Positions 17,198 through 26,680 of a stretch of DNA of 64,000 nt are shown here, in pieces. The notes below the pieces were generated by a model. It did not search any database, was not told the DNA's origin, and saw nothing but the letters and a program-made list of their open reading frames with translations. Every line of letters starts with the position of its first letter. Positions within the stretch are counted from its first letter, which is position 1. Where the stretch lies: the NCBI RefSeq assembly GCF_003788635.1, contig NZ_AYKH01000011.1, positions 18,016-82,015 on the forward strand, in the 5' to 3' direction. Source of the DNA: Salinisphaera orenii subsp. orenii MK-B5 (GTDB lineage Bacteria > Pseudomonadota > Gammaproteobacteria > Nevskiales > Salinisphaeraceae). The position numbers and the translations under genes were made by a program.

Positions 17198-17453
17198 CCG
17201 TCGTCCACGCGTCGTCGGGCCCGGCGCTGCCCCTTCAAGATCCGGCACGGCGCGGCGCTCCGGTGTGGGCGTGACGCGGCGACGGCCCGTCCGGCGGTCG
17301 CCCACAGCCTGTTTCGGTTGCTCCCTTGCGGTTCAGTGACTCACTGCGCGAGCACCGGCACCGTGGTCCGCCGGCCGGCCGGTCCGCGTCGACGCCGTAC
17401 CGTGCCTTTGACGCCCAGGCCGGCCTTCGGGGAGACGGAGCCCGATGGGGCCG

Positions 17454-20400
17454 CTAGTTGCCGGAGATCGTGAAGGTCGCCCGCGGTCGGGCCGCCTCGC
17501 TGCGCTCGACCACCGGTTCGCGGGTGGTGATGCGGTCCGGGTTGACGTTGCGCGCGGCCAGATAGTCACGCACCGCCTCGCCGCGCAGGCGCGCCAGTTC
17601 GCGCAGGTCGAGCGCGTTCTGCACGTCGACCTCCTCGCCGTGGAACAGCGCCATGCCGTCGCGGTCGCCCGGTACCGCGTGCCCGGTCACGGTCAGCTCG
17701 ATGGACGTATCCTCGCGCATGGCCTGGGCCAGGCGTGCGAGATAGAGCCGGTCCTCGGATTGCACGTAGTGTTTGCCGGACACGAAGATCACCGGCCGGG
17801 AGGCCAGCGAACGCGTCAGGTCCATCATCGCGTTCTTGGCGCGATTGAGCAGCCCGACCGGCGAGTAATCGCTGGTGAGCGCGGTGCGCAGGCCGGCCAG
17901 AATCGCCTCGCGCACGAGATTGCGGATCGAGAAGTAGGGGTTACTGACATCGCCCAGTATGGCGGTCTCGAAGTTGATGAGATCGTCTTGGCCGCGCACC
18001 AGCGCGAGCGCGGTGTCCATGTTGATGCCGAAGGCGATCTCCGTGGCCTGGCCGCCATCGTCGGCGAGCCGGAAATTGGCCAGCGTGGTGTCGAGGTTGC
18101 CATCGAGTTCGCCGTTCGTGGCGTCGATCGAGAGCGTGCCGTCGGCGACGCCGCCGGCGATGCGTCGACCCAGCGCGGCGTTCATGTACCCGGACAGCGG
18201 GGGCAGCGCGAGCGAGCGCAGCCAGGCATCCGCCTCCATGTCGAGCCCGCCGCGGCCCATCGGCGAGACCTCGCCGCGGCTGTCGAGGTGGCCGTAGGCG
18301 CCGACGTCCAGAGCCAGGCGGTACTCGGCGCGGTTGTCGGTCTGGCCGGTGTCCAGGTTCTCCAGCACGAAGTTGATGTTGGCGCCGTTGAGTGCGACGT
18401 CCGGCGTCACCGAGACGTCGTGGAACTGGATGCGCGGCCCGGAAACGCCGAGATGATCGAGCGCGAAGGTCGAGCCCGGGTCCGAGTCCGCGCCGCCCTC
18501 GGAGTCGCCGTTGGTCCCGCCGGTTGCGTCCGACGCGCCGCCGCCGAAGAATTCGGAGATCACGCCCATGCCGCCGCCGTCCCGCCGCAGATGGATATCG
18601 GCGTCTGCGATGTCGAGATCGGCGAGACGATAATGGCGCAGATCGGTCAGGCGGAACCGGCGGGCCGTGCCGGTGACGGCCTCGAGCACGGCCACGTCGG
18701 TGTTCGTGTCGCCGAGCAGGCGCAGGCCGCTGGTCTCCAGCGACTCGAGTGCGATGTCGTCGAGGCCGTCGATCGACAGGTGCTTGGCGTAGCCCTGCAG
18801 CATCGACACCCAGGCCGCGTCGATGGCGGTGTTCATGACCGCGAACTCGTGCCCGTCGACGTCGCCGTCCACGCTCAGGCGCAGCGTGTCGCCGGCGGGC
18901 TGCTCGGCGTACTCGCCGTTGAACACGATGCGCTGGCTCGTGATGGCGAGGTCGGCGCCGGCGATGCTCGTGCGGGCCTCGCTCGCGATGACGCGGCCCC
19001 GGGCCCGGCGGGCGGTCAGTGCGGCCATGTCCAGCGAGAAGTCGCCGTGCCATTCCAGGGTGTCGGCAGTGAAATCGCCGCTTTCCGGTACGCGAAAGGC
19101 GAAGTCGGCGCTGGACAGCGTGCCGTCGGTCTCGATGCGCGTGGCCGCGCCGTCGGCGACCGTATGGGTGGTGCCTTGCCAGTCGAGGTTCGTGCCGTCG
19201 ATGGTCAGGCTGTCGCCGACGGCCAGGGTGAGTGCTTCGGCCTGCAGGCGGCCGTCGCTGTCCACGGTGGTCGCCTCCGCCGCGAGGGTGGTGGCGGTGG
19301 TGCCCTGCCATTCGAAGCCGGGGCTTTCGAAGCGCGTCCCGCCGCTGGCCGAGAGCGTGGACTCCCCGGCCGTCAGCCGGCCGTCGGTCTCGATGCGCGG
19401 GCCTGCGGCGGCGAACGTGGTCGTGCTCGTACCCTGCCAATGCGCCTGGGGTTGGCGTAGCGAGAAGCCGGCCGGGCCGCGGATATCCAGCCCGGTGGCA
19501 TCGAGGGCACTGTCGGTGGTGATGCGGCCGGGGGCGCCCTCGGCCGTGGCGATGTCGATGCGGGTCGTGCCGCGGCTGTCGAAGCGATCGGCGTGCAGGC
19601 GGGTGTCGCTGCCGGACGTCAGGCTCATGTTTTGCCCGGAGAGCGTGCCGTCGAGCCCCGCGCGGATGCCGTCGGCGGTCAGCGTGGTGCGCGTGCTGCC
19701 CTGCCAGTGGGCGCTGTCCGCTTCGAGGCCGCTCGAGCCGCCGGCCTGCAGATCGAGATCGGCGGTGTCCAGCCGGCCGTCGGTCTCGATCGAGCCGGGT
19801 TCGCCGTCGGCCCGCATGAGGCGCATGGTCACCCGGCCCGACCAATCGGCCTGTCGACTGGCCGCCGTGACCCCGTCGCCCAGGGCCAGGCGCGAGTCGC
19901 GCCATTCGGCCTCGCCTTCGACGTCCATGTCGAGGCCGCTGTCGGCCCGATAGCGCAGATCGACGCGCTGCTCGGCGTCGAGCCGGCCGGTGAAGGTCTT
20001 GAGGCCGCCGCGCCGGGCGACCGGGCTCAGCAGCTCCAGCCGCAGAGCGTTCGTCTCGATCTCGAATTGCGCGCTGAGCTCGTCGCCGAACGGCACCACG
20101 CGTCCCTCGAGGCCGATGCGGCCTTCGCCCACCGTCATGTCGGCGTCCACCGACACCGTATTGTCGGTCTGCCAGGTCACCAGGTCGCGGGCGCCGGACT
20201 GGTCGAACACGATCTCGCGGTCGATGGCCGGCTGGTCGCCGATCTCCGGCTGCCGGTAGTGCAGGGCGAGGCCGTCGACCGTGAGCCGGTGCAGCGCGAA
20301 CCCCCAGCCGCCGCCTCCGTCGCTGCTGCCGCCGCCCGTCACGGGCACGCCGGCCACGCGTAGGTTGTTGTCCGCGGTCCGCCGGATGTCGATCGTGGCC

Positions 20401-20711
20401 TCCTCGAGGGCGAACCGGGACAGGCTGATCCGCTTGGATAACAGCGGCGGATAGTCGATCGACACCGCCAGCCGGCCGATCTCGAAGCCGTCGCCGGCGT
20501 CCGTTTCGCCGCGGGCGTTTCGATACTCGATACGGCCCGTGAACAGATTGACGTCGACCGCGTCGATGGTCGCGGTCACCCCCTGGGTCGACAGATAATG
20601 GATCGTCAAGGCGCGCGCCGCGTGGGGCGCGCCAATGATCACCGCGGCGATGACGACGGCGAGGGCGGCGAGCGCGTAGAGAATGCGGCGCAGGCCGCGG
20701 GTGAGTGTCAT
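17454..20711 (-). CDS. DUF748 (AsmA-like) giant envelope protein
   Basis: 1085 aa. One N-terminal transmembrane anchor (about residues 10-30) is followed by a very long, beta-rich, Gly/Thr/Asp-rich periplasmic part. This is the general plan of AsmA-superfamily / DUF748 proteins, some of which bridge the envelope and move lipids. Residues ~285-560 hold a W-x-G centred tandem repeat array (about 44 residues per unit). The C-terminus (about 960-1085) resembles OmpA-like sequence ('VTGHAVPGDRDGMALF', 'LRELARLRGEAVRDYLAARNVNPDRITTRE') and is characteristic of DUF748 proteins. Convergent to speA and divergent from the 3-hydroxyacid dehydrogenase gene. Function is inferred only. Confidence 0.88.
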   Translation of the reverse strand: MTLTRGLRRILYALAALAVVIAAVIIGAPHAARALTIHYLSTQGVTATIDAVDVNLFTGRIEYRNARGETDAGDGFEIGRLAVSIDYPPLLSKRISLSRFALEEATIDIRRTADNNLRVAGVPVTGGGSSDGGGGWGFALHRLTVDGLALHYRQPEIGDQPAIDREIVFDQSGARDLVTWQTDNTVSVDADMTVGEGRIGLEGRVVPFGDELSAQFEIETNALRLELLSPVARRGGLKTFTGRLDAEQRVDLRYRADSGLDMDVEGEAEWRDSRLALGDGVTAASRQADWSGRVTMRLMRADGEPGSIETDGRLDTADLDLQAGGSSGLEADSAHWQGSTRTTLTADGIRAGLDGTLSGQNMSLTSGSDTRLHADRFDSRGTTRIDIATAEGAPGRITTDSALDATGLDIRGPAGFSLRQPQAHWQGTSTTTFAAAGPRIETDGRLTAGESTLSASGGTRFESPGFEWQGTTATTLAAEATTVDSDGRLQAEALTLAVGDSLTIDGTNLDWQGTTHTVADGAATRIETDGTLSSADFAFRVPESGDFTADTLEWHGDFSLDMAALTARRARGRVIASEARTSIAGADLAITSQRIVFNGEYAEQPAGDTLRLSVDGDVDGHEFAVMNTAIDAAWVSMLQGYAKHLSIDGLDDIALESLETSGLRLLGDTNTDVAVLEAVTGTARRFRLTDLRHYRLADLDIADADIHLRRDGGGMGVISEFFGGGASDATGGTNGDSEGGADSDPGSTFALDHLGVSGPRIQFHDVSVTPDVALNGANINFVLENLDTGQTDNRAEYRLALDVGAYGHLDSRGEVSPMGRGGLDMEADAWLRSLALPPLSGYMNAALGRRIAGGVADGTLSIDATNGELDGNLDTTLANFRLADDGGQATEIAFGINMDTALALVRGQDDLINFETAILGDVSNPYFSIRNLVREAILAGLRTALTSDYSPVGLLNRAKNAMMDLTRSLASRPVIFVSGKHYVQSEDRLYLARLAQAMREDTSIELTVTGHAVPGDRDGMALFHGEEVDVQNALDLRELARLRGEAVRDYLAARNVNPDRITTREPVVERSEAARPRATFTISGN

Positions 20712-20793
20712 CCGAAGGGTCGATTGGCCGCGTCAGCACAAGAGCCTATCATCGGCCTCTGGTTTTCCGACACGTTTCAACGCAGGGCACAAC

Positions 20794-21660
20794 ATGAACA
20801 CCGCTTTCATCGGTCTCGGCGGCATGGGCCACGGCATGGCCGCCAATCTCCACAAGGCCGGGCTGCTGACGGCCGTCTACAACCGCACCGCGGAAACGGC
20901 CAAGGCTTTCGCGGACAGCTACGGCGTCAAGGCCGTCGCCGACCCGGCGGATGTCGCCGCCGAGGCCGAGGCGATCGTGCTCTGCGTGAGTGCCGACGCC
21001 GATGTGCTCGCCATGGTGGACGCGATCGTCGACGGTCTGACCGAGCGGCACGTGGTCATCGACTGCTCGACGGTCGCCAGCGACACCGCCCGCGAGGCCG
21101 CCGAGCGCGTGGCCCGCAAGGGTGCGGCCTTCGTGGACGCGCCGGTCTCCGGCGGCACCGAGGGCGCCGAGAAGGGCACGCTCTCGATCATGGTCGGCGC
21201 CGACGAGGCGGTCTTCGAGCGCGCGACGCCGGTGCTGGAGGCCATGGGCGCGAGCATCACCCACATGGGCGGGGTCGGCAGCGGCCAGGCGACCAAGGCC
21301 GTCAACCAGATCCTCTGCGCCGGTATCAATCAGGCCGTCTGCGAAGGCATGCGCTTCGCCGCGGCGCTGGATCTGCCGCTGGAGAAGGTGGTGGATGTGG
21401 TCGGCTCCGGCGCGGCCGGCAACTGGTTCGTCAACCACCGTGGCAAGACCATGGTCCGCGATGTCTTCGATCCGGGCTTCAAGATGAAGCACCACTACAA
21501 GGATCTCGGCATCTGCCTGCACATGGCCGAGCTAAACGGCGGCAGCCTGCCGCTGTCGGCGGCCACGCGCGAGGAATACGAGCAGCTGATCGAAGACGGC
21601 TACGGCGAGGAGGACATCTCCGCGCTCTATCGCGCCCGGCGGGATCTGTTCGAACGCTAG
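20794..21660 (+). CDS. 3-Hydroxyisobutyrate dehydrogenase-family NAD(P)-dependent oxidoreductase
   Basis: 288 aa. The N-terminal Rossmann motif 'FIGLGGMGHGMAANLHKAG', 'DAPVSGGTEGAEKGTLSIMVGG'-type signature (here 'DAPVSGGTEGAEKG'), and the catalytic Lys in 'GSGQATKAVNQI' are all present. The family includes 3-hydroxyisobutyrate dehydrogenase (valine breakdown), tartronate semialdehyde reductase and succinic semialdehyde reductases. The motif set does not settle which. The start is ATG 20794, with a weak AGGG; the upstream frame is shared with the divergent DUF748 promoter. It appears intact. Confidence 0.9.
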   Translation: MNTAFIGLGGMGHGMAANLHKAGLLTAVYNRTAETAKAFADSYGVKAVADPADVAAEAEAIVLCVSADADVLAMVDAIVDGLTERHVVIDCSTVASDTAREAAERVARKGAAFVDAPVSGGTEGAEKGTLSIMVGADEAVFERATPVLEAMGASITHMGGVGSGQATKAVNQILCAGINQAVCEGMRFAAALDLPLEKVVDVVGSGAAGNWFVNHRGKTMVRDVFDPGFKMKHHYKDLGICLHMAELNGGSLPLSAATREEYEQLIEDGYGEEDISALYRARRDLFER

Positions 21661-21676
21661 CTCGACGGGCCGACGG

Positions 21677-21709
21677 GCCCGGCCGGTGGCGGTATGCTGC
21701 CGGCCGGGC
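21677..21709. terminator. GC-rich hairpin between convergent genes
   Basis: A 10-bp stem, GCCCGGCCGG (21677-21686) with CCGGCCGGGC (21700-21709), lies between the dehydrogenase and DUF1269 genes. No T-tract; probable 3'-end structure for one or both. Confidence 0.4.
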
Positions 21710-21726
21710 GCCGCCGCGGCCGATGT

Positions 21727-22239
21727 CTACGGAAAAGCCGGCTTGTGCGGATCGGTGCCCTCGATGCGGGCGTCGGGATGGTTGTCACGGACCACGTTCT
21801 GGATCTCGTCCACCCGGCCGTCATCGACGTCGACCATCATCAGCACGCGGCCGTCGCGGATGGCCTGCTCGTACTGCTCGACCTTGGCGTTGTTGTGGCG
21901 GATGCCGATCATGCTCGAGACCCAGGCACCGAAGCCGGCGCCACCCAGGCCGGTTGCGGCGACCATGCCGCCGCCAACGGCGATACCGGCCGGCGGGAAC
22001 GCCATCGCGGCCAGGCCGGCCAGAACCCCGGTGACGCCGCCCGCGGCCGCACCGCGTTCGGCCGATCCGGCCAGATCCGAGGTCTGGGAGACGCCGGCCT
22101 GCGGCAGGTCGCGGGTCTGGGCGTCCTCGCGCGCGACCACGTACATGTCGTTCTCGGTCACGCGTGCGAGCAGCAGATCGTCGACCACGCGCTGGGTGGT
22201 CTCGATATCGGGCAGCAGAAAATAGAGTCGGCGCTTCAT
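21727..22239 (-). CDS. DUF1269-type glycine-zipper membrane protein
   Basis: 170 aa. The N-terminal 'MKRRLYFLLPDIETTQRVVDDLLLARV' region, given here in two parts ('YFLLPDIETTQ', 'RVVDDLLLARV'), is typical. The middle (about residues 62-107) is an Ala/Gly-rich hydrophobic stretch with small-xxx-small spacing ('GVTGVLAGLAAM', 'GLGGAGFGAWVSS'), like glycine zippers of DUF1269 and YtfJ/OmpA-associated proteins. The C-terminal part 'LMMVDVDDGRVDEIQNVV' is soluble and ferredoxin-like. Probably inner-membrane associated, function unknown. It is 76 nt upstream of argH on the same strand. Confidence 0.85.
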   Translation of the reverse strand: MKRRLYFLLPDIETTQRVVDDLLLARVTENDMYVVAREDAQTRDLPQAGVSQTSDLAGSAERGAAAGGVTGVLAGLAAMAFPPAGIAVGGGMVAATGLGGAGFGAWVSSMIGIRHNNAKVEQYEQAIRDGRVLMMVDVDDGRVDEIQNVVRDNHPDARIEGTDPHKPAFP

Positions 22240-22315
22240 ACGGTTATCCGTTGTCGGAGCGATGTTCGTTGGACTCGTACGCCGCGTGTGTGTTCCGGGG
22301 ATGCAGCCGCCGTGC

Positions 22316-23701
22316 TCAGAGCGTGTGACGGGCCCGGGCCGCGGCCGCGCGCACCTGCGCCGGGGCGGTGCCGCCGATGTGATCGCGGGCGGCGACGGAG
22401 CCCTCGAGGGTGAGCACCTCGTAGACGTCGGCGCTGATGTGTTCGGAAAAACCCTGCAGTGTGGCCAGATCCAGCTCGGCCAGGTCGCAGCCGACCCGGA
22501 TCGCGTGCTGGACGCTCTGGCCCACGATCTCGTGGGCGTCGCGGAAGGCCACGCCCCGGCGCACCAGATAATCGGCCAGATCTGTGGCGGTGGCGAAGCC
22601 CTGGCGGGCGGCCTCGCGACAGGTGTCGGCGTAAACTGTGACGTGCGGCATCATGTCCGCATAGAGGGCCACGCTGGCCATGACGGTGTCGGCGACATCG
22701 AAGATCGGCTCCTTGTCCTCCTGATTGTCGCGGTTGTAGGCCAGCGGCTGGCCCTTCATCAGCGTGAGCAGCGAGACCAGATGGCCGTTGACGCGGGCGG
22801 TCTTGCCGCGGACCAGCTCGGCCACGTCGGGGTTTTTCTTCTGCGGCATGATCGACGAGCCCGTGCAGTAGCGGTCGGGTAGATCGACGAAACCGAAGGC
22901 CGGGCTCATCCAGAGCACCAGCTCTTCGGAGAAGCGCGACAGATGCGTCATCACGAGTGCGGCCGCGGAGACGAACTCGATGGCGAAGTCGCGATCCGAG
23001 ACCGCATCCAGCGAGTTGTCGATCACGCTGTCGAAGCCGAGCTCCGCGGCGACCATCTCGCGATCGATGGGAAAGGTCGTGCCGGCGAGTGCGGCCGCGC
23101 CCAGTGGCAGGCGGTTCACGCGCGCCCGGACCTCGGCCAACCGCTCGCTGTCGCGGGCGAGCATGGCCTGCCAGGCCAGCATGTGGTGGCCGAAGGTCAC
23201 CGGCTGGGCGACCTGCATGTGGGTGAAGCCCGGCATGATGGTGTCGGCCTCGCGCTCGGCCAGATCGACGAGCGCAGCGCGCAGCCGGGCCACCTCCGCG
23301 CTCAGCGCGTCGAGCCGGTCGCGCAGCCAGAGGCGGATGTCGGTGGCGATCTGGTCGTTGCGGCTGCGGCCCGTGTGCAGCTTCTTGCCGAGCGCGCCGA
23401 TGTCCTCGGTCAGGCGCGCCTCGATGTTCATGTGCACGTCCTCGAGGGCCGGGTCCCAGACGAAGTCGCCCGCCCGGATGCGTTCGCCGATGGCCTCGAG
23501 CCCGGCCGCGGTGGCGTCGAACTCGGCGTCGGTCAGCACGCCCACGCGTGCCAGCATGCGCGCATGGGCGATGGAGCCGCGGATGTCGTGGGCGGCCAGC
23601 CGGGCGTCGAAGGATACCGACTCGGTGAAGGCCGCGACCCGGGCGTCCGGGCCCTCGGAGAACCGTCCGCCCCAGGTCTGATGACTGTCGCTGCTGCCCA
23701 T
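22316..23701 (-). CDS. argH: Argininosuccinate lyase
   Basis: 461 aa from ATG 23701; the longer frame's extra 49 residues are not family-like. ArgH splits argininosuccinate into arginine and fumarate. Signature '[12 protein letters not shown]' with the catalytic Ser loop, '[14 protein letters not shown]', '[17 protein letters not shown]' and '[10 protein letters not shown]' are all present. In Pseudomonas-type genomes argH is divergent from algZ (fimS), and the same arrangement occurs here with a 100-bp gap. Tetrameric fumarase/aspartase superfamily member. Intact. Confidence 0.97.
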   Translation of the reverse strand: MGSSDSHQTWGGRFSEGPDARVAAFTESVSFDARLAAHDIRGSIAHARMLARVGVLTDAEFDATAAGLEAIGERIRAGDFVWDPALEDVHMNIEARLTEDIGALGKKLHTGRSRNDQIATDIRLWLRDRLDALSAEVARLRAALVDLAEREADTIMPGFTHMQVAQPVTFGHHMLAWQAMLARDSERLAEVRARVNRLPLGAAALAGTTFPIDREMVAAELGFDSVIDNSLDAVSDRDFAIEFVSAAALVMTHLSRFSEELVLWMSPAFGFVDLPDRYCTGSSIMPQKKNPDVAELVRGKTARVNGHLVSLLTLMKGQPLAYNRDNQEDKEPIFDVADTVMASVALYADMMPHVTVYADTCREAARQGFATATDLADYLVRRGVAFRDAHEIVGQSVQHAIRVGCDLAELDLATLQGFSEHISADVYEVLTLEGSVAARDHIGGTAPAQVRAAAARARHTL

Positions 23702-23801
23702 GATGTCTCGCTCTGCCGCGGGTGCCGGCGCGCGAGTATAGCAACGCCGAGCGCCCGGGCCCGGCTTGACGCTCGCCCGGCGGGGTCGAACACTCGCGTG
23801 C

Positions 23802-24848
23802 ATGCAGGCCGCGCGCGAACCCGTCGAATTCCTGCCGGACTTCTGCACCGGGTCGCGCGTGCTGCACGTGCTTCTGGTCTGCGAGGCCGTGGCGGTGGTG
23901 CTGGCTTTGGGCGAGGCCGACCCGGCGGCGCTGCCGCGACGGCTGCTGCTGCTGTCGGTCTATCTGCAGTGGATCGGGATCTGCAGCGCTGCCGCGCTGT
24001 GTCTGGTGCGCCGCCATGCCGGGCATCTGGATGCGCGCGGGGTGGTCGCACTGGCCTATCTGATCCTGCTGGCGGTGACCTTCGCGATCACCGAGATCAC
24101 GTTCGTGGCCGGCCGCTACGCCGGCTTTTCGCCGCTGTTCGGCCCGGCCGGTCATCTGGCGTTCGTCGCGCGCAGCCTGGGCATCTGTGCCGTGGTCGCC
24201 GCGCTGGCCCTGCGCTATTTCTGGCTGCGCTCGGCCTGGCGGCAGCATGCCCGGGCGGAGGTGCAGGCGCGCCTGGAGGCGCTGCAGGCGCGGATCGAGC
24301 CGCATTTTCTTTTCAACAGCCTCAACAGCGTGGCCGCGCTGATCGCCGCCCGGCCGGCCGCGGCCGAGCGGGCACTCGAGGATCTGGCGGCCCTGCTGCG
24401 CGCGCGCCTGGCCGACGACGCGCCGGACGTGGTGGCGCTGGCCGACGAGCTGGTGCTGGTCGAGGCCTATGTGCGCATCGAGCAGCTGCGCCTGGGTGAG
24501 CGATTGACCCTGGATTTCGACATCGATCCGGCCGCGCGCGGCTGCCGCCTGCCGGCGCTGATGGTGCAGCCGCTGGTCGAGAACGCGATCGCACACGGGG
24601 TGGCGCGCCTGCCGGCCGGCGGCACGGTCGGCGTGGCCGCGGGTCTGCGGGAGCGAATGCTGGTGGTGCGCGTGACCAATCCGCTGGCCGCCGACGCGCC
24701 GGCCGCGCCCGGCAACCGACAGGCGCTGGTCAACATCCGCCGGCGACTGGCGTTACGCTATGGCGACACGGCCCGCATCGACATCGCCCGGGACGAACAG
24801 CGTTTCATCGTGGACATGCAGTTGCCCCAGGACCGCCCCGACTCGTGA
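23802..24848 (+). CDS. algZ: LytS/YehU-type sensor histidine kinase, AlgZ (FimS)
   Basis: 348 aa from ATG 23802. About four transmembrane helices (20-38, 48-69, 82-102, 119-140) precede a His_kinase domain of the LytS type, '[19 protein letters not shown]' with His168, and the N-box '[15 protein letters not shown]'. The glycine-rich G-box is degenerate ('[13 protein letters not shown]' instead of G-x-G-L-x-N). Pseudomonas AlgZ likewise lacks standard nucleotide-binding motifs. The stop overlaps the algR start (TGATG). It probably controls AlgR phosphorylation; target processes in pseudomonads are alginate, type IV pili and virulence. Confidence 0.9.
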   Translation: MQAAREPVEFLPDFCTGSRVLHVLLVCEAVAVVLALGEADPAALPRRLLLLSVYLQWIGICSAAALCLVRRHAGHLDARGVVALAYLILLAVTFAITEITFVAGRYAGFSPLFGPAGHLAFVARSLGICAVVAALALRYFWLRSAWRQHARAEVQARLEALQARIEPHFLFNSLNSVAALIAARPAAAERALEDLAALLRARLADDAPDVVALADELVLVEAYVRIEQLRLGERLTLDFDIDPAARGCRLPALMVQPLVENAIAHGVARLPAGGTVGVAAGLRERMLVVRVTNPLAADAPAAPGNRQALVNIRRRLALRYGDTARIDIARDEQRFIVDMQLPQDRPDS

Positions 24849-25579
24849 TGAAAGTGGTCATCGTCGACGACGAGCCGCTCGCCCGCGAGCGGCTTCGCCG
24901 CCTGCTCGCCGACTGTTCCGACTGCAGCGTCGCCGCCGAGGCCGGCGACGGCGAGACGGCGCTGCGCTGCGTGCGCGAACAGGCGCCCGACGCCGTGCTG
25001 CTCGACGTGCACATGCCGGGCATGGACGGGCTCGCGGTGGCGCGGATTCTGGCCGAAGCCGAGCTGCCACCGGCGGTGATCTTCGTCACCGCGTACAGCG
25101 AGCACGCGCTGTCGGCCCACAACAGCCATGCCGCCGGCTATCTGCTCAAGCCCGTGCGCCGCGACGATCTCGCCGCCGCGCTGGCGCGTGCCCGGCGGCC
25201 GAGCCGGGCCCAGCTGGCCGCGCTCGCCGATCACGGCGACGGCGAGGCATCACCGCGTTACGTCACCGCGCGTACGCGTGACGGCATCGACCGCGTGGCG
25301 GTCGACGACATCCTGTATTTCTGGGCCGACCGCAAATACACCACCGTCTATCATCGCACCGGCGAGATGCTCATCGACCAGTCGCTGCTGACACTGGAAC
25401 AGTCATTGGCGCCGGCGTTCATGCGCATCCACCGCAAGGCGCTGGTCGCCTGTCGCCATATCACCGGGCTGCGCTTCGACGGCCAGGGCGATGCCCGCAT
25501 CACGCTGCGCCACGTGGCCGACAGCGTGCCGGTCAGCCGCCGCCGGCTGGCCGACGTGCGTACCCTGCTCGAATCCTGA
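24848..25579 (+). CDS. algR: AlgR-type LytTR response regulator
   Basis: 243 aa from ATG 24848, overlapping the algZ stop. The receiver domain (residues 1-120) has acidic pocket 'DDE' at 7-9, phosphoacceptor Asp53 ('VLLDVHMPGMDG') and Lys near 'LLKPVRR'. The C-terminal LytTR DNA-binding domain (about 137-240) contains 'GIDRVAVDDILYFWADRKYTTVYH', split here as 'DDILYFWADRKYT', and 'AFMRIHRKALV'. Gene order algZ-algR-hemC is conserved in Pseudomonas-like bacteria. The regulon here is unknown. Confidence 0.95.
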   Translation: MKVVIVDDEPLARERLRRLLADCSDCSVAAEAGDGETALRCVREQAPDAVLLDVHMPGMDGLAVARILAEAELPPAVIFVTAYSEHALSAHNSHAAGYLLKPVRRDDLAAALARARRPSRAQLAALADHGDGEASPRYVTARTRDGIDRVAVDDILYFWADRKYTTVYHRTGEMLIDQSLLTLEQSLAPAFMRIHRKALVACRHITGLRFDGQGDARITLRHVADSVPVSRRRLADVRTLLES

Positions 25580-25607
25580 GCCGTCCGCCCACACCGAGGA
25601 ACGCCCC

Positions 25608-26528
25608 ATGACGCAGACGCTTCGCATCGCCACCCGTCAGTCCGAGCTCGCGCTCTGGCAGGCCCGCCATGTCCAGGTGCGCCTCCAGACCGCGCTGCCC
25701 GAGGTCGAAGTCGTCCTGCTGCCCATCCGCACCGAGGGGGATCGCGTCCTCGATCGGCCGTTGGCCGAGATCGGTGGCAAGGGGCTGTTTCTCAAGGAGC
25801 TCGAGGCGGCGCTCGCCGACGGCGAGGCGGATCTGGCGGTGCATTCGATGAAGGACGTGCCCGCGGAACTGCCGCCCGGCTTCGCGCTGCCGACGGTGCT
25901 GGCGCCCGGTAGTCCGCTGGACGCCTTCGTCTCCAACGATCACGACTCGGTCGAAGCCCTGCCCGCGGGCGCGCGGGTCGGGACCTCCAGCCTGCGGCGC
26001 GCGGCCATGCTCAAGCATCTGCGCCCCGATCTGGAGATCGCCAACCTGCGCGGCAATGTCCAGACACGTCTGGCCAAGCTCGACGCCGGCGAGTACGACG
26101 CCATCCTGCTGGCCTGCGCGGGTCTGGAACGGCTTGAACTGGCCGCGCGCATCCGCAGCGCGCTCACCCCGGAGCAGAGCCTGCCGGCGATCGGCCAGGG
26201 CGTGCTCGGCATCGAGATCCGCGCCGACGACGAGGTCACGGCGAGCCGGATCGCCGCCCTCGACGACGAATACACCCATATCCGTGTCGACGCCGAACGC
26301 GCGGTCAACGCGCGCCTGGAGGGCAGCTGTCATCTGCCCATCGCCGCACACGCCGAGCACGACGGCAGCACGCTGTGGCTGCGCGCGGCCGTGGGCAAGC
26401 CCGACGGCAGCGTGATGGTGCGCGACGAGATCTCGGGGCCCACCGGCGAGGCGGCGGGTCTCGGCCAGGCGTTGGCCGAGCGTCTGCTGGCCGCCGGCGC
26501 CGACCGCATCCTCGCGGATCTCGCCTAG
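25608..26528 (+). CDS. hemC: Porphobilinogen deaminase (hydroxymethylbilane synthase)
   Basis: 306 aa from ATG 25608 (GAGGA about 8 nt upstream). HemC joins four porphobilinogens into hydroxymethylbilane. The dipyrromethane cofactor attaches to Cys241 ('LEGSCHLPIAAHA'), Asp in 'HSMKDVPAELP' is catalytic, and 'SQSELALWQARHV'-type start ('ATRQSELALWQARHV') and 'NVQTRLAKLD' are present. It follows algR by 28 nt and precedes hemD by 152 nt. Intact. Confidence 0.98.
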   Translation: MTQTLRIATRQSELALWQARHVQVRLQTALPEVEVVLLPIRTEGDRVLDRPLAEIGGKGLFLKELEAALADGEADLAVHSMKDVPAELPPGFALPTVLAPGSPLDAFVSNDHDSVEALPAGARVGTSSLRRAAMLKHLRPDLEIANLRGNVQTRLAKLDAGEYDAILLACAGLERLELAARIRSALTPEQSLPAIGQGVLGIEIRADDEVTASRIAALDDEYTHIRVDAERAVNARLEGSCHLPIAAHAEHDGSTLWLRAAVGKPDGSVMVRDEISGPTGEAAGLGQALAERLLAAGADRILADLA

Positions 26529-26680
26529 TGCACCGCGGGGCGGATTCGATGCGCGATTCCAATCCTCCGGCCCCCGCTGCGGTCATGGCCCGAGTCGCCG
26601 ATGCGGCGCGTGACCGACTCGCGTCCGTCACGACACATCGTTCGGACGCCATGTCGCGACACGTCGCGGGACGCTAGGTC

